Positions 45,557 through 57,630 of a stretch of 64,000 nucleotides of DNA are shown one piece after another. The DNA comes from Melampsora larici-populina 98AG31 (taxonomy: Eukaryota > Basidiomycota > Pucciniomycetes > Pucciniales > Melampsoraceae), in the NCBI RefSeq assembly GCF_000204055.1, contig NW_006768806.1, positions 35,677-99,676 on the forward strand, read 5' to 3'. A program made the position numbers and the translations under genes. The first letter of the stretch is position 1. Every line of letters starts with the position of its first letter. The notes beneath the pieces are model-generated. The model worked only from the letters and a program-made list of their open reading frames with translations, was not told the origin of the DNA and did not search any database.

Positions 45557-46800
45557 TTAGATGATGTTCGATTCATTTGTGTTATCATTAACATCCCCAA
45601 GCCGCTCTTCATCCTCCTCTTTGAGAACGGCATCCCGTTTTCGCTTGTTATTCTTGCCGAACTTGTACTTGAATACAAAGCCTGGAATTGGGGTGAGCAA
45701 TACCGGGTGAGTGACAAGATCTTTATTGACCAGTCGAGCTTTCTCTTCAGTGACGGCGGAATTTGGATTAGTAATCCAAATCTTGTACACAGGATCGGAT
45801 GGTTCGTATTGCAACTTGAGACCTTGTTCGGCAAGGCGAGCTTCGCAATTTGACCAAGTCCAGATATCTTGAGGCTTGTTTGAAGCTTTTGTAGCTTCTC
45901 CTGAAAACAAAAGTCGTGTCAGCAACTGCACAGGCAGTAATAAAACCATGTACTTACGAATGATCTGGTTCAAGTTGGCCTTCAACTTCTCTAATTCGAC
46001 CCTTGAGCCATCTGAAATAATTTGAAAATTTGACATTAATTGTGATTGAGCAGAAGATTGAGTAACAAGCACTTACTTGCTTGCTTAGGACGCGCAAGGC
46101 CTGCAACTGTCTTACCGGTCAAAAAAGCTTGCATCCTTGAAGTAGTGCTTTCACGAGTTGGAGACGAATGAATGTCATAATCCACCCAATCCCATAAGCC
46201 AGGTGTGGTCGACATATATTGAAAGCAGTGCTTAGAAAGGTGGGTTGAGACAGCTGTGATAGTGAATTGAGCCGGATGAATTCGAGACATATTGTTTGCC
46301 TAAGAGCCACGCAGTTGACCGTTAGTTGATCAGTGTCACACAAAAAGATGAAAAGAATGAATAGGAATATGTACTTACCTTCTGGATAAAGCTAGCCACA
46401 AACTCATCGCATTTGATTTTGGAATGCGCCAGGTCACGGCTTTTGGTGCGGAAGCCATTCTTGCGGGTCTCCTCATCGTTTGATCCTCGGATAATCTTAA
46501 GTAAGCCTTTGTGAGTTGGACGATTGTCGGGTATTTCATCTGGATTAACCCCATCGATGTTGTCGATGTTGTCGATATTGTCAATATTGACCTCTGCTTC
46601 AATATCACCAATATCACATGCCTCGCCAGCTTTGCGAAACTGATCTTGCTCTTCTCACAAGGACCGTCAGATTCCGCCTGGACGTCCAGGGGGGTTGATA
46701 GCCTTGCAATTGTGTCCAAAAAGTGTCTAATCTCATCTGCCTTTGTGTGTCCTAGCCTTAGCCAGTCCTTAGTCAACAATCTCATGATCAGCGAGCTTGG
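45557..46800 (-). CDS. unrecognised multi-exon rust-type protein, block A
   Basis: Minus-strand exons: about 46385-46800 with EIPDNRPTHKGLLKIIRG and KSRDLAHSKIKCDEFVASFI; 46078-46305 with SRIHPAQFTITAVSTHLSKH and PGLWDWVDYD; a short exon 45959-46012 (GSRVELEKLKANLNQII); and 45557-45900, ending in a basic then acidic tail (KNNKRKRD ... EEDEERLGD). Introns start GTAAGT and end CAG. An in-frame TGA (46655-46657) and frame changes upstream suggest the 5' part is damaged. Composition (charged, NIDNIDNID repeats) suggests a nuclear or structural protein; I do not recognise the family. It could be the 3' portion of the gene at 48895-50625. Confidence 0.5.
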
Positions 46801-46809
46801 GTATCTTTG

Positions 46810-47136
46810 AGCTCTCAGCTTGGGCTGAACTTCTCATTCAACATAGATTCCGCTCAGCAAACTGGATGAGTCTATGTGGGCAACTGCACTTTGATATTTC
46901 ACGCGGGAAACTGTCAACTTACCTCCATGAACCCATACGTAGTATTTAGTCTTTGTCACATGCAAGACATTTTGTCTCTCAACTTTCAAGGAGTCAAGAC
47001 CTTTTTGTATGTATGTAAGCGCTCCCAATCGAGGGACTTGAAAAATACCAACTTACCCAATCAGAACAACAACACCAACAACCCCATTTGACTTTGTCCA
47101 AAAATGACATCATAACCCTTAACAGCAGCAGCTATC
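46810..47136. other. no gene seen
   Basis: Between block A of the unknown gene and the eIF3h-like gene. Nothing supported beyond ORF shadows. Confidence 0.35.
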
Positions 47137-48627
47137 ATGATAGCAAGCCATAGTCAGTGTTCCAGTTGAGAATGTTAAATTAGTTGGTCTTGTAAGTTAT
47201 CTTTACTTTCTAATTCAAATTTTAAACAAAATGAAATGATAATTGACTGGATTTTTTTATCTTTGCTTTTTGGGTATACAAACAAAAAGGCTGTGATGAA
47301 GATACCTAATTAAACATGCAAGAGAATCTATGTTTACAGGTTCAAATCAAATTGCTTCGGGTCAACTTTTAGGTTCAGATACTTCTGGTATTTTAAATAT
47401 AAGTGATGCATTTCCATTACCTTCTGGGTGTCTTATGAGAGATACAACTGAAGGAGATGAAACTAAAGGTACTAAGATGGGTAAGTGACACAAGAAAAAC
47501 TCGTCATAAGAATCTAATTGAAACCTGATCAATGTTTTGGTTTTGGTTTTGGTTGGTTGGAAATTAGCTTCTAGATATGCTTCTTCAATCTTACCAAATT
47601 TATCGGCTTTAGGTGCAGATGCAAATATAGTATGGTTTTGTTGTTCTACAATCAATTCTCAGCATTTAGCTACACCTGGTTTTATTGAAACTTTCATTTC
47701 AATTCAAATCGGCTCGACTTCTACTACACCTACATCAAAATCATCTGTTAAATCAAAAGTTTTGGCTGGTAAAGAATTAGCTATCGTTTATGATTTAGCT
47801 AGTTCGGCCACGGCACGGTTAATTTAAAAGCTTATCGTCTTTCTCAAAACGTTGTTGAAGCTTATCAGAATGGAAAATCAATTCACAAAAGTAAGTACAT
47901 AAGATTCAATTTGAATTTAAGAGTTGGATTGATTAATCTTGGAAGTTCGACTTGATCTGATTACTCTTGCAGATCATAAACTTACAGTCTCTAAGATCTT
48001 ACAAGAAATCCCTCTAACAATTCAATCTTCAGCATTATTAACTGCATTCTCAGCCACTTTCATCTCACCTACATCAGAATCGATTCAAAGTTTGATCGTT
48101 AGTACGAACCAATGGGGAACAACTACTGAATCTAATCGATCTGAATTATTATCAAATCATTTACCTTCATTCTCTCCATTAAGTTTACCCTTTTCTCAAC
48201 ATTCGGATTCACCTACTTCAATGTTAGATACACTTTTAACGGTCATGAATTCAATTGAGGTTCATAATATGGCTCTTAGTACTCTTAGTTTTCAGTCTCG
48301 TCAATTGGCTAGAGATCGAGCTAAACTTGGAAGTGTAATTTTCAAAAGGAAAGCTGAGAATGAGGTTCGGGTTCAACAAGGTTTACCTCCTTTACCTCCT
48401 TCATCTGAAGAGGTAGGATTGAATTTCTCTCGCTTCGAAATCAATCTATTCTGATATGTATTAATTGAGATTCTGTTTTGTGACTTTTTTTATAGTCTGC
48501 CTTACAAGAACCAACTAGATTAGAAACCATGTGTGCTTTATCAGGTGTAGATGGAGCAGCTAAGAAGCTTTGTGAGACTGGTGGATTGGGTGGTATTAGA
48601 GCATTTGGAGCTAAAGCTGGAGTTTAA
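47137..48627 (+). pseudogene. eif3h: eIF3 subunit h-like gene with frame damage
   Basis: Plus-strand, about six exons. Read in order: VPVENVKLVGL and AVMKI (47165-47304); IKHARES, then SGQLLGSDTSGILNISDAFP; ASRYASSILPNLSALGADAN and a TPGFIETF block; AIVYDLASS then NLKAYRLSQNVVEAY; HKLTVSKILQEIPLTI; RDRAKLG with QQGLPPLPP; and a final exon SALQEPTRLETMCALSG. The order matches eIF3h, a non-catalytic MPN-domain subunit of the translation initiation factor 3 complex. Damage: 4 extra bases (47303-47308, TACCTA) between KI and IKH, and a 1-base loss near 47809 (SSA|HGTV). Introns are kept, so it is not a retrocopy. Either a decayed duplicate or assembly indels explain it. Confidence 0.65.
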
Positions 48628-48821
48628 GAAAATAGTATGAACATTAAGTTGCAGTAAAGAAATTAAGAAGTACAAGGATTTTGTTTTAGATTAATGAAAT
48701 TTGAATGTTTTGTAATACATCTCTTTTGAACTTATTTCAACGTGATATAAATTAGATTAGCAATTGCTATGAAATAGTGGGGGGAAATGGATTAAGATTG
48801 ACATGATGTCAGGTTCATGAG

Positions 48822-48864
48822 GGAGTCGCGCGGAAAGCGCCAAAAAGGCGCGACCTCCATGCAG
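48822..48864. other. GC-rich dyad
   Basis: GGGAGTCGCGC and GCGCGACCTCC flank a smaller AAGCGCC/GGCGC dyad. It could form a hairpin downstream of the eIF3h-like gene. No function is assigned. Confidence 0.45.
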
Positions 48865-48894
48865 ATCGACCATTTTCAAAGACTGGTTTTTGGG

Positions 48895-50625
48895 TCAATT
48901 ATGTTCAGTGTCCCTAGCCTGACATCTTTCACCGTGTTGATTAGGTGACTCTGGTGCTAAAGGAGTTTTCAAAGTGGAGCTCTTAAAGAAGGGCCTTGAT
49001 AGGCCTTGATAATTTTCTTTAAGTGCCATGTCACATCCATACTGTTTTGGATTTGCTGTGAAATTTCCGCGTCTCAGCAACCGAGACTCAGTCTTTAACC
49101 TCTCAATAGCCCTATGTTCCCTAAATTCTAGAGGAATGGCTGAACATGCAGGGGTGTTCATTGATACTTATGGTGCTAAGCCCGTGGAGCAATGCATATC
49201 TGAGCTGCTCAGATGGAACATGATTGCAATGCAGGCTGGATGCAACTGCGAGACTCTGACCCCCCTCGACGTTGAGGGGGGATCTGGCGGTCCTTGTGTC
49301 TTTTGTGTAACTCGCCCATAGTTGACGTACTAGTTCCCTCGAGACAGGATTAAGAGGACCTCCATCTATCCATAACAAGAACTTGGCTTTCAGTCCGAAG
49401 TCAGTATTAAGATTGTGAATTGAGCTGTACTCACTTTGTCGATAGATATCTGAGACTGCCTTAGATTTTATGAAATAGTCATAGTTTCTTGAAGCCCTAA
49501 AGGATGCACATTTTCCACTTCAAGAAAGAAAGATAGACGTCAGAAGTTTAATCTAACAGACTTAATAGTAGGATGAAGAGCACCTCACATCTCGTTTGAG
49601 GCCACGTCTTGTGATATTCCAAGGTGGATGCACAAGATGGCAAGGAGCTTCTCGGTCGAGTTGTGAAAATCCCTTAGAATTTGTCTCTTCTGTAATGATG
49701 GAGCCCCATGACCTCGACCGCGAGTATGCTGGTCAGCAAGCGTCCTAAGCTGCGAGGCATCCAACGCATACAATTCAGTTACAGTAAGTTCAGCTGGAAG
49801 AGAGATATTATCGGGTAGACGTTGGGCTGGTGTTAGAAACTCATCCAAGAGCGCTTTGTTGCTTTTAGCAACTTCGTCTTCACGGTTAGCATCTTTGTTA
49901 GCTTTGTTTTGTGATGAACTCTTTGATCGAGATGCAGATTTCTTTGTTTGTGAAGATTTCTTTCCTGCTGGCTGGGACACGGTAGAGATTCCTCTCGAAT
50001 TGGATGTTGTTGAATTTCTCAAACCCAAAGGTTGAGATTCCAAGTGCGGAAGTAGGGAAGAGTCTATATGAATTGGTGCTGATGCCCGTTGAGGTTCCGG
50101 AACCGAGATTTGATGATTTTTGTAGATGTTTAAAGTTGAATCAAATTGATTTGGTAGGCTTTGACCTAGTTGAAGGTGAGTATGTTGATTTATACTTGCG
50201 TTTGGTAAGCTGTGAGTTTGTTGAAGCTGATTGTTTTGATTGTGTTGATTTAGACTTGGCCGATTATCGATCATTGGAGGTTGTGGAACTTGATGATCTT
50301 GAAAGAAATCATTAATTCCACGCTGAGCCTCTTGAACACGATTGATTTGATTGATATCAGCTTGAGTAGTAGGTCTTTGAAAAGGTCTATGAAATAAATC
50401 TTCATAGCTTTGTTCTGAATACCGCTGATGTTCAAGAGGGGCTTGTTGTTGTAAGGCTGCCATAAGTGATTGCTGGTCTATAATCTGACCTTGCCTTGAG
50501 TCTTCCATCTGTAAATCAAATCCGGTGAAATCCTGATGTGTTTCTTGATTACCGGCACGTAGGATTGATAATAAAGTTGGTGAGGCTTGTTGTATGCTGT
50601 TGTATGTGGTGGTGGTGGGGTGCAT
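48895..50625 (-). CDS. unrecognised Gln/Ser-rich protein, block B, multi-exon
   Basis: First exon 49585-50625: starts MHPTTTTYNS, low-complexity Gln/Asn-rich N-terminal half, a basic Lys/Ser patch (KKSSQTKKSASRSKSSSQ), then a compact C-terminal domain (PAELTVTELYALDASQLRTL ... LQKRQILRDFH ... CIHLGIS) that looks SAP-like or helical. Its apparent stop overlaps a GTGAGG donor, so the gene probably continues after an acceptor TTTCTTGAAG near 49510. The next segment is RASRNYDYFIKSKAV, then FGLKAKFLLWIDGGPLNPVS and SRELVRQLWASY (49300-49500). Further ORFs to 48895 may be later exons. The conserved WIDGGPLN phrase suggests a repeated rust family, but I cannot name it. The eIF3h-like gene lies between it and block A. 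Confidence 0.5.
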
Positions 50626-50629
50626 TACT

Positions 50630-51477
50630 CCAGTTTTTTAGAGCTTGGGGCGCGTCTTGTAATTCAATTGGCGCCATTCTGAGTTTTATCTCAAATTACA
50701 ATTCAATTGCCGCAATTCAGACTTTTATCTCAAATTTTGATTAAAATACACAATATTGAAGAAGTTATAACGTGTGCTATACGCACACCTTTGGCCACTA
50801 ATACGGGAAAAACCTTGTGCTTGGCCTTCTGTTCTGAAATATGTAAGTGAATATGATACTATGTTATCATACTATGTGATAAATATTGATTCAGTTGACA
50901 TATTTCAGGTAAGAAATCATTCATCAATTTGAATGAATATTGACTATAAGACAAAGTGAGAATGTCCTCTGCTTTTACCACGTGAACTGTAGAAGTCCCG
51001 CAAGTCTTTGAGCGCCCCAACTATGTGGGGTTTAAAGACACAATAAAGGATTACCAGATCTAAAAAGAAACAATCACTCATTCAATTATTGGTATGTTGA
51101 TCTGATTTGAAATTTGATGGGATGATCATAGCATTGAGTGTGGCCAGCATCTGTGTTGTGCTATTAAAGATATGCCAATGTTGATTAACAGTTATTTGAT
51201 AATTTAAATTGATAATGGTATTAAAGAGTTATTCAGTGGCTGTAGCTTTGAATGATGTAACTCATGCATCTATTCAACATTGGCTACGAGTTTGAGTCTT
51301 GATGGCAAATCAACATGAGATATAAAGAGGCCATGTATATTTCCATATGTGCTGTGGATGTGATGTGGTGGTAGATTCAGAAGGACTTGATATAGGCGGA
51401 TATATTTCTCTCATTTACTTCAATTGTACAAAACAATTGGAGTGGTTATTAAGAATTGTATCCTTGTGAGACAGCAT
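50630..51477. other. no gene seen
   Basis: AT-rich sequence left of the foldback element. A direct repeat, ACAATTCAATTGC-CGC-ATTC-GA, occurs at 50655-50680 and 50699-50722 (GCGCCATTCTGAGTTTTATCTC and GCAATTCAGACTTTTATCTC). No gene. Confidence 0.45.
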
Positions 51478-52623
51478 GAGCACCCCGCACCCCGCACGCC
51501 GGGTACGAGAGGTGTGTAGGGGGTTATACCTTTGTGCACACATGTCATAAGGTAAATGTTAAGATGCAGTATTACAGTTTCGATAGTAGCAGAGAGAATG
51601 AGCCAATTTTTAAGTTATTTGACCCAACAATGAAAAAGTTATTGGACTTTGAATTATATGCATAGTATGAGCAAAAAATCCTGGACAGAGCAGACCAATA
51701 TGGTTATGGACAGTGCCACACATGTGATAAGCTCTATATGGTAGTATTTTTAGAGAACACACATATTAGCTGACAAAATGGTCCAACTTTTAACTGTTTT
51801 GGACAAAAATTGACCAAGTTATTAAAGATCTTGTCCGTGGGGGTCAGAATGAGGAAAATGTGCTGAAAATGAGATAAAAATGCACATGTATCTTTTTTCA
51901 CAATTTTCATAGAGCTGTTATGATAACATATTCTGAAAGGCCTAGAGTAAGTGGAAAAAATGAGCCATACAAGAAGGTATTTGGACAAAAACTGAAGAAG
52001 TTATTAAAAATTCACTCCATTTTACTCAAAATGTGCACATGTTGTGTGACTAGCAACGTCACTGCTTGTGTTACGCACTTGAGCAAGATGGAGTGAAATT
52101 TTTATAACTTTTTCAGTTTCTGTCCAAATTGCTTAAAAAGTGGCTCATTTTTTCCGCTCATCCTAGGGCTGTCTGAATATATTATCAAATCAGCTCTACG
52201 CCATGCTCAACAAAAGTTATAACTACATATGTCTCTACCAATTTGCACATTTTCCCTATTCTGACCCCTATGGATCAGATCTTCAATATCTTTGTCACTT
52301 TTTGTCCAAAGTGCTTAAAAGCTACACCATTTTGTCCGCTAATATGTGGGCTTTTTGAAAATACTACCATGTTTACCTTATGGTGTGTGTGGCCTCCTCC
52401 TTAACCATGGATCTGTTTCCTTGTCCACCACAATTCCTTCATACTACACATATAATTCACTTCTCAATAAGTTTGTCTTTTGTGGTTGAAATAGCTTAAA
52501 AAGTCGCTCATTCTCTTCACTTCTATAAGGACTTTTATAATATATAATTATAATAATTATATGATATGTGTGGTAGAAGATATAACCCTACACACCCTTC
52601 CTGCCAAGCGCAATGGGGTGCTC
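51478..52623. mobile_element. 1.15-kb foldback element
   Basis: Ends GAGCACCCC...GGGGTGCTC. The two halves are inverted copies of each other over several hundred bases: GTGTGTAGGG-GTTATA near both ends; TGGTAGTATTTTTAGA/AAAATACTACCAT at 51739 and 52357; GGGGTCAGAATGAGGAAAATGTGC against GCACATTTTCCCTATTCTGACCCC around 51838 and 52245. There is no transposase ORF. Flanking duplications are not evident. It is a non-autonomous DNA element of unknown superfamily. Confidence 0.75.
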
Positions 52624-52967
52624 TGAATGGAATTTGAACATATCAATCAATGAAATACTTGAATCAAGTTTATACCATAATTTGATAAACCTTAGAGTCT
52701 CATTAAATATGTTTTCAATATTGGTACTTCTAAATCCAGGACTTAGGGTTGTAGTACCTACATATGGGCTTCAGCATGCACCCAGATCAGCTGTATCCAT
52801 CTTGAAAATGGATGTGAGACCTCGGCTGCAGAGCTATCAGCTAAGCTACAGTCATATTGAGCTTTGTTTCAAGACCTGATAGCTTAACAACTTGGCAGTG
52901 CCTGATAATGTTCAAGTAGGTATATTTGGCTCACTTTGATTTTCACATACGATGAAGGCAAAGATGT
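52624..52967. other. no gene seen
   Basis: Noncoding sequence between the foldback element and the Tc1-type element; only an ORF shadow. Confidence 0.35.
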
Positions 52968-53407
52968 TACAGCCGGTAAAGGAATTTGTGGCAGTTTCCA
53001 GCCCAAAGAGTCACCGAGGGATATTGTCCAAAAGGGTTAAATCTCGAAAAAATCATCTTTTTTAATATTAGCTTCCGTTTTAACCGTGAGTGAGCTGTCA
53101 CAGGAACCTCTCTACCTCTTTTGACGTCTCCTGACTTGGCGCTTCCATGGAAGCACCGATTTGACGTTCGGGTTCAAAGAAAGCACATGCTGCTGCAACA
53201 TTGGCCGGGTAGAAGATTCATTACCTCCGCTTTCCCCCTCTCCCCCTTTTTCCATCATCCCCTACTTTTCATCAGCGCAAATATCTCGATTCCTCTCTTG
53301 GTATATCGATTTCTCTATTTTACGTCCTGGTAAGTTTTCCAATTACGATTTCAACCTTGGTCTACACCTACTCACTTCACTCCCATTTCTCCCGTCTTTC
53401 TATGCAG

Positions 53408-54527
53408 ATGCCTACCATCCACAGCCCCGAGGTGAAGATGATGGTGGTTCACATGATTATTCGAGGAATGCGCTTTCGTGAGATCATGGACTCGCTCGGA
53501 ATTCAACTTTCCCTCACGTCGGTCCGGCGTTGGTATAATTTGTACCTGACAACACGAGCAGTAGTGACGAATCCGTCGGATCATATGCAGCGAGGAGGTC
53601 CAACCTCGCTTGGGCCTGCTGAACGTCAATTTCTGACCGAATCACTGGATGTTGATCCAACCCTCTACCTCAACGAGCTTAAAGCAAAAATCCTGGACAC
53701 TTTTGGAATCCGAGTCTCAAATATGACTCTCTCAAAAGACTTACGTAATAGATTAGCCTGGACCAGGAAGAAGGCCCGTACCATACATCCAAATCAATCA
53801 ATGGCAGCCCGAGGTGCCTACATAGAGTCTGTTCATGATATCAACCGTAGATGTCTAGTTTTCACTGGTATGTTTTTTTCTTTCTTGTTCATCTTGATTT
53901 CATTGTTTCTGACCTTCACTTTTGGTCACTCAGATGAAAGTGAAATCACCAAGCGTTGATTGTATCGAGAATATGCCCATGCACCTATCGGACAGCGGAC
54001 CAATCGGCTCCAGAGGCCTACAAGAGCCACTCGTTGGTCGGTCTTGCCTGCAATCTCCTTGGATGGAGTGATCGCATGCAAGATTCAGGCTGGTGGCTAC
54101 TCAAGGATCGACTTTGAGGATTTTCTTGAAAATCATCTTGTGAGTTGTATCATCTTGTCCTTTTTTCATCCCTCGCTTTCATGATACTAACATGGTATTC
54201 ATATCAATGCAGTTACCAGTTATGAATCCCTATCCAGCCCGGAATAGTGTGTTGGTAATGGACAACGCACCTATCCATCACAATGGACGGGTGGCTGAGC
54301 TTTGTGAGGCTCGGGGGGTTCGGCTGCTTTATCTTCCTGCTTACAGCCCTGATCTCAACCCGATAGAGAAAGCATTCTTGGTTTTGAAGGCCCGCTTAAG
54401 AAGATCCCAAGTACTTCAAAATGCTTTGAATCAAAACGAGGAAATGGCCGCTATTTGGGAGACCTGTATGAATCTGTTGACTGAAGATCTTTCGGAAGGT
54501 CTTTTTCAAGGTTTTGGTTATTTGTAA
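53408..54527 (+). pseudogene. Tc1-type DD34E transposase
   Basis: Three coding exons, 53408-53867, 53934-54139 and 54213-54527 (about 326 residues), preceded by a 5'UTR intron ending TTCTATGCAG just before the ATG. N-terminal helix-turn-helix (EVKMMVVHMIIRGMRFREIM ... LTSVRRW) and a second HTH; then DES near exon 2. Catalytic Asp 1 in AISLDGVIA, Asp 2 in LVMDNAPIHH, Glu in YSPDLNPIEKAF, with 34 residues between Asp 2 and Glu. One in-frame TGA at 53957-53959 (KR-x-LYREYA) inactivates it; the rest is intact and the splice phases fit. Confidence 0.92.
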
Positions 54528-54529
54528 GA

Positions 54530-55218
54530 CTCTGAGTGATCTGTTTATCGGTTCTCATGCTGAGTACCACGTTTGAGATGGTTAAGCTCTTGCAAAATGT
54601 ATTTTTTGTAAGAGCTCGCATTTCAATTGTTATTGATTCCTACTTTGTCTTTGATTGCAATTGTCATCGATTTCTACTTCTACTCTCTGATCTACAAATT
54701 CATTTTCAAGGATGGATCTGGTTCTTGTTTCCTTTTCTTTTTTGTTGGTTTTTGTGTTTTGTTTGGAAATCCATTTGTCCTTGGATTGGCTCGTAATAGC
54801 CTGGATATGATCTCAATCAGACTACCTAAAGAGTGTAATCATGTAAGAAATGCTTGCATGAGCCGTTTAGTGATCATAGTGATCAATGCCCTTCCTTTGA
54901 GAAGATTCTTTAATACAAGTTTACAGCCAACTTTCTTGTGGAGGGTGTTAATAATACTTACCAGTATACCTTTAACACGGTTATGGTGTAGTAGTATACA
55001 CTCATGACTAACCCGCTTTTGGTGAGGTGAGATTAATCTTATTATTATTCATCTTGACAATGAAATATTCTCACTTCAGGTATTCAAATTTTTCACATTG
55101 GACTGATGGCTCTTGGGTATGCAGAGTAGCGCGCAAACAGATAAATTTTTCATTATGGGGAGATACCAAATTCAGAAGAAAAAAATTTGGTGAGAAACAA
55201 TTTATAGGGGGTAACAAG
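54530..55218. other. Tc1-type element interior, no gene seen
   Basis: Noncoding 3' region between the convergent genes. ORFs here are shadows. Confidence 0.4.
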
Positions 55219-55478
55219 ATAACTTGAGCAATTACAAGATGATGAGAATCCTAGTCAAAAAGAACTACCAATTTGATCTTTAACAAACTCCTTGCCAAAA
55301 GATAAGAAAATGGGAAAATGTAATTTCTGTCGATCACAAAGTTTGGAGATAACTTGAGCAATTACAAGATGATGAGAACGCTAGTCAAAAAGAACTACCT
55401 ATTTGATCTGTAACGAACTCCTTGCCAAAAGATAAGAAAAAGGGAAAAGGTAATCTCTGTTGATAACAAAGTTCGGAG
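55219..55478. repeat. 130-bp tandem duplication
   Basis: Two adjacent 130-bp copies starting ATAACTTGAGCAATTACAAG at 55219 and 55349, differing at a handful of sites. The second copy overlaps the 3' end of the antisense gene. Confidence 0.9.
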
Positions 55479-55479
55479 A

Positions 55480-57630
55480 AAGAAACTTCAGTAATGGTGA
55501 ACAAAAAGGTGGTAATGAATTGCAAAAAAGACATACAATTTTTATTCGACTTGCGTGACTGACGAGCTTGGGCTGCCGCAAGTAGACGCTCAGCTACTTC
55601 GCGCTTGACACCTCTAAAAGTCAAAGTCCCTTCGGTCATTTGAAGGGACGGTATAAGATCGGACCATGTCTGAACGCCGGCTTCAGCCAGCCCGAATCGG
55701 GTGACGAGATCTTCCGGCGGTACCCCAGAGGTGAAGAGGAAGTTCTCAAGTGCAGCTTCATGAGAGGCCATCACCTCTTCACCAATACCATCAGACGTAT
55801 CGGAATCTTGATCATCTAATATGATCGTATTGCCAAAGCATCGGCCTTTCACTGAACATATGGGAATACATTATGAGAGATAAATAACAATGAAGATAGA
55901 TCGCAAGGGGGGGAAAGAAAACTCACCATATTGAGTTCTGGGCAAATTGGGCTTATCGTCCAACATAGGCAGGATGTTGGAAGTTCCGGCCACATTTGGC
56001 GTGGCTTGAGACTTGGACCGAACTAGATTTGCAGTTCAAATTTGGAAGAAAAGATCACTTAGATTCTAAATTACGTCAAGGAAAATGAAATCGAAAATCA
56101 AAACTCACTATTCTCCTTGTTTGAGACAGAGTATCTCATATTGGCTTGACATTTGGGTTCAGAATCAGAAATGATTTGTTTGTCAGGTTCAGAGGAGGAT
56201 ATGACTAGGCACTTGGCCTTGCCACGAGAGGGAGAAGGACTCGTGGTTTCCTTGGTATCCTTTGCAAAGAATGAGCGACTCGACCTGGCAGCTCTACAAG
56301 CACCTAGACGCAATTGGACACGGTCACGAACGCTCAATGACCGATGAAACACACGAGATTTGGCCATCTCAGCGCGATATTCTCTAGTGTCAGGTGCCAT
56401 ATACACCGTAGCCAACTTGGCCTCCTAAACATTTCCCATAAAAAAAAGAGTATTGGCCGTTGTCAAAGTTGAAAAGCATAAGGATTGAAACTTACGATTG
56501 CTTTTGCCCATTCGAAGGCACAACGGAGTGTAAGACGGTATTGATAATTGGGGTCCCAGGGTGCTACAAGTACGACACCATCGCCTCCGTTTGCCTGCTG
56601 ATTGTGCTGATCTAAAATTGCAGCGGTGGTTTCATGTAATTTGACCCGCTTTTCGGATGCCTGTGGGAATACACATTAGAGATTGAAATAGGGAATACAT
56701 ATTAAAGATTGAAATGATAAAAGCGAGAAATCAAGGAACATGTGGAAGAACTTACTTCTAATTGGGCATTTAACTCGGGATCTTGACTGCCAGAACCAGC
56801 AGCGGTAGCAATCAGCTTCTGTGCAGCACTCACCTGTTACAGATTCAAACAGATAGCAATCAGTCAATAGTTCAGAGATGCATATCAAAAGAACTATGGG
56901 AAAGAAGAAAATAAAGAATTGAATGAGAAAGAGAAAAACTACAAACCCTAGCATTCTTTCGAGCCTTTGTGGTCTCGTCCTCGTGAAGGATCATGACTGT
57001 TCCTTTTTTGGTCTTGGACTTTGAAAGCAACTCGACAAAATCAAACCACGCTCTGTGGCCATCAAGCAGCAACTTGGTGCGACCAACCACACCTTTCCAA
57101 ATTAAAGAAGAAGAAAGATCGCTATTTAAGAGGAGCTGCTGCATCATGGGAGCATGGATGTCACAAAGCTGGGCACAGAGCTTTTTCAAATCATTCAGTG
57201 ACTTCCCAAAAAGGCAAGCCACGAACTCAATCGATTCACCGTTATTAAAGGTCTTTGAATCGACAAGAGGCGCCTTGTGAACGCCAGAGGACCTACGTCC
57301 ATTGGACACGTTGCCCGGAAGTGCGGCCGGAACCTTCAACGCATTGTGTGCCTGAAGTTTAAACACCACCGCAATCGTGACCTGGTGTTTTTTGTCGAAA
57401 GCTATCCTGGAATCAGATCCCTCACGGAATAAGGGACCTTTGGAGAAAGTAACCAGCGCGTCTGGTCCCTCGTATATGGATAAAGGACGCTCAAACACTG
57501 GAAGGAAACTGGTCAGTCTTGATCTATTGCTGCATGATACCAGAACAAGGGACCACTTACACGAGTCAACATGACCTGATAGGGGTTGGCTTGAGTTGCC
57601 GTTAGATGGTGGTGAAAGAGTCTGAGACAT
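55480..57630 (-). CDS. accessory gene of the Tc1-type element, function unknown
   Basis: Minus-strand gene starting MSQTLSPPSNG (57630). Exons: 57560-57630, about 56950-57505 after an intron ending TTTCCTTCCAG, then 56765-56835, 56490-56660, 56105-56425, 55926-56022 and 55530-55852. Notable segments: PLSIYEGPDALVTFSKGPLF; VACLFGKSLNDLKKLCAQLC; LDGHRAWFDFVELLSKSK; GGDGVVLVAPWDPNYQYRL with RLTLRCAFEWAKAI; an Arg/Ser-rich middle (GACRAARSSRSFF); and a C-terminal helical region (PPEDLVTRFGLAEAGVQTW ... VKREVAERLLAAA). About 500-550 residues; no in-frame stop was noticed, unlike the transposase. I do not recognise the family. Its location inside the TIRs says it moves with the element. Confidence 0.7.

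Noticed and set aside
48895..49321. Plus-strand ORF 49028-49321 as a separate gene
   Set aside because: Overlaps minus-strand exon candidates and shows no recognisable motif; kept only as a shadow.
28269..57000. TGA recoding as a sense codon to explain in-frame TGAs
   Set aside because: Several genes here terminate at TGA normally, and the TGAs fall in decaying elements, so mutation is simpler.
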